Shown: positions 5,200 through 6,708 of the stretch, one piece after another
How positions within the stretch are numbered: the stretch's first letter is position 1
Layout of the letters: each line of letters starts with the position of its first letter
Assembly (NCBI GenBank): GCA_024686055.1
Contig: JAIBDV010000165.1
Span: 1 to 6,708 of the forward strand
Source of the DNA: Neptuniibacter sp.
GTDB taxonomy: Bacteria > Pseudomonadota > Gammaproteobacteria > Pseudomonadales > Balneatricaceae
DNA length: 6,708 nucleotides
Direction: 5' to 3'
Notes under the pieces: generated by a model
Told to the model about the DNA's origin: nothing
Database searches by the model: none
The model's input: only the letters and a program-made list of their open reading frames with translations
Translations under genes and position numbers: made by a program

Positions 5200-6708
5200 T
5201 CAGGCTTCTTTAAACTGCAGTGCGGCCAGCCGGGCATAGAGTGCAGAGCTTTCCAGCAGTTGCGTATGACTGCCCTGCGCAACGACCTGCCCCTGATCGA
5301 TCACGGCAATCTGATCAGCATGAATAATGGTAGACAACCGGTGGGCAATAATCACCGTCGTCCGGTCCTGCATCAGGTTATCCAGCGCCAGTTTGATCGC
5401 ATGTTCACTTTCAGTGTCCAGCGCGCTGGTCGCCTCATCCAGCAACAGAATACGCGGATCATTCAGAATCGCCCGAGCAATGGCTATCCTCTGCTTCTGA
5501 CCACCCGACAGTCGTACGCCCTGCTCGCCCAGGTCACTGTAGTAACCATCCGGCAGCTGCTCAATAAAGTCGTGGGCATGGGCTGCTTTCGCCGCTGCAA
5601 TCACCTGAGCCTGACTGGCATCGGGCCTGCCATAGCGGATATTGTCCAGCACATTGGCGGTGAACAGTGCCGGCTGCTGAGCCACCAGCGCCATCTGCGC
5701 CCGCAGCGACTGCGGGTCCAGCTGGCGCAGGTCAACACCATCAAAACAGACAGCCCCCTGGGATGGGTCATAAAAGCGCAGCAACAGCTCAAACACCGTT
5801 GACTTGCCCGCCCCGGAAGGCCCCACCAGCGCGGTGATTTTACCCTCTGGCAACTGCAGACTGAAATCCGCCAGCGCCGCCTGTTCCGGCCGCGACGGAT
5901 AATGAAAGGTCACCGCATCCAGGCTGAGGCAGGCCCGCAGGGGTGCGATATCTAAAGGCTGCGCCGGCGCGCTGATCTCATTATCGGCATGGAGCAGCTC
6001 CATCAGTCGCTCGGTGGCCCCCACCGCTCGCTGGAGTTCGCCGTACACCTCCGACAGCGTCGCTGCGCCCATCGCCACAATCAGCGCATAAAACACAAAA
6101 GCGCCCAGCTCGCCGCCGGTCATCACCCCGGTAATCACATCGTAGCCACCCACCCAGAGCATCCCGGACAGCGCACCAAACACCAGCATAATCACCATCG
6201 CCATCAGCAACGCCCGCTGGCTGATCCGGTGGCGCGCCACGGTAAAGGCGGTATCCACTTCGCGGGCAAAGGCCTGGCTTTCATGGCCCTGCTGGCCGTA
6301 GCTCTGCACGGTTTTGATCTGCTGAATCGCCTCACCGGCATAGGTGCCCACATCCGCGATAGAGTCCTGACTCTGCCGCGCCAGCTTGCGTACCCGGCGA
6401 CCAAACAGCAGCACCGGCAGTAAAATCAGCGGTACCCCGGCGACAATAATCAGGCTCAGTTTCACATTGGTGATAAATAACATCAGCAAAGCACCACTGG
6501 TGGTGACAATGCTGCGCAGGGCCATGGAGAACGAGCTGCCGATAATCGACTGCAGCAATGTAGTGTCAGTGGTCAGGCGCGACATAATCTCGCCGCTGCG
6601 GTTGGTCTCAAAGTAACTGGTATGCAGGTTAATAATATTATCAAACACCGCCTGGCGAATGTCCGCCGTCACCCGCTCGCCCAGCCAGGACACCAGATAG
6701 AACCGCAC
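5200..6708 (-). CDS. MsbA-related ABC exporter half-transporter, permease/ATPase fusion (5' end cut off by window edge)
   Basis: The C-terminal 502 residues of an ABC exporter; residue numbers count from the first codon at 6708. The membrane part shows the coupling segment YFETNRSGEIMSRLTTD (32-48) and membrane helices at about 61-80, 84-103, 166-192 and 201-224. The ATPase domain is complete: A-loop Tyr270, Walker A GPSGAGKST (296-304), Q-loop Gln344, signature LSGGQ (400-404), Walker B with D424 and catalytic E425, D-loop SALD (428-431) and H-loop His456, so it should hydrolyse ATP as a homodimer. The segments TLLQSIIGSSFSMALR and VGELQRA-like YGELQRAVGATERLMELL resemble the MsbA-related subfamily (TIGR02204 type) rather than true MsbA, so lipid A export should not be assumed; the substrate is unknown. 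Family members are near 590 residues, so about 85-90 N-terminal residues, including helix 1, are missing. The GTG at the right edge is an internal valine codon, not a start. No terminator follows the stop at 5200-5202. Confidence 0.92.
   Translation of the reverse strand: MRFYLVSWLGERVTADIRQAVFDNIINLHTSYFETNRSGEIMSRLTTDTTLLQSIIGSSFSMALRSIVTTSGALLMLFITNVKLSLIIVAGVPLILLPVLLFGRRVRKLARQSQDSIADVGTYAGEAIQQIKTVQSYGQQGHESQAFAREVDTAFTVARHRISQRALLMAMVIMLVFGALSGMLWVGGYDVITGVMTGGELGAFVFYALIVAMGAATLSEVYGELQRAVGATERLMELLHADNEISAPAQPLDIAPLRACLSLDAVTFHYPSRPEQAALADFSLQLPEGKITALVGPSGAGKSTVFELLLRFYDPSQGAVCFDGVDLRQLDPQSLRAQMALVAQQPALFTANVLDNIRYGRPDASQAQVIAAAKAAHAHDFIEQLPDGYYSDLGEQGVRLSGGQKQRIAIARAILNDPRILLLDEATSALDTESEHAIKLALDNLMQDRTTVIIAHRLSTIIHADQIAVIDQGQVVAQGSHTQLLESSALYARLAALQFKEA

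Noticed and set aside
5260..5802. A 180-codon plus-strand open frame
   Set aside because: It is antisense to the ATPase domain of the ABC exporter and has no recognisable motifs of its own.
6706..6708. GTG at the extreme right edge as the start of the ABC exporter
   Set aside because: The first visible residues already lie inside the membrane domain, so this is an internal valine codon of a truncated gene.

Overview
This window reads as an ordinary stretch of chromosome from a Gram-negative gammaproteobacterium. The evidence is a RhlE-type DEAD-box helicase, an MsbA-related ABC half-transporter of a proteobacterial subfamily, an exported protein with a periplasmic-type signal, and moderately GC-rich, codon-biased genes. 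A marine Oceanospirillales-like host would fit, but that is an impression, not something the sequence proves. I saw no IS element, prophage gene, CRISPR array, tRNA or rRNA.

Layout, left to right. (1) Positions 1-1815, minus strand: a long frame with a start but no stop inside the window. It encodes an exported thioredoxin-like/DUF255 protein (CTAC redox-type motif) fused to an alpha/alpha-barrel-like helical domain; only its C-terminal tail lies outside. (2) Positions 1816-2057: a divergent intergenic region with a near-consensus sigma70 promoter facing right (TTGACA, 16 bp, TATGAT), a perfect 10-bp palindrome just upstream of it, and an 8-bp inverted repeat. (3) Positions 2058-3422, plus strand: a polytopic membrane protein of the YjiH/nucleoside-recognition (Gate) family, followed by a textbook Rho-independent terminator at 3448-3476. 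(4) Positions 3581-4825, plus strand: a complete RhlE-subfamily DEAD-box RNA helicase with a strongly basic tail. (5) Positions 4826-4879: a short convergent gap with an 11-bp hairpin. (6) Positions 4880-5089, minus strand: a small acidic protein of about 63-69 residues that I do not recognise. (7) Positions 5200-6708, minus strand: the C-terminal 502 residues of an MsbA-related ABC exporter, truncated by the right edge.

The genes do not form an obvious pathway. The helicase and the YjiH-family gene are each bounded by their own signals and look monocistronic. The small minus-strand gene could be read through from the ABC transporter, since no terminator separates them. No new multi-gene system is visible. 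The points most worth a second look are the exported CxxC/DUF255 protein, the palindrome at the YjiH-family promoter, and the unrecognised small protein.
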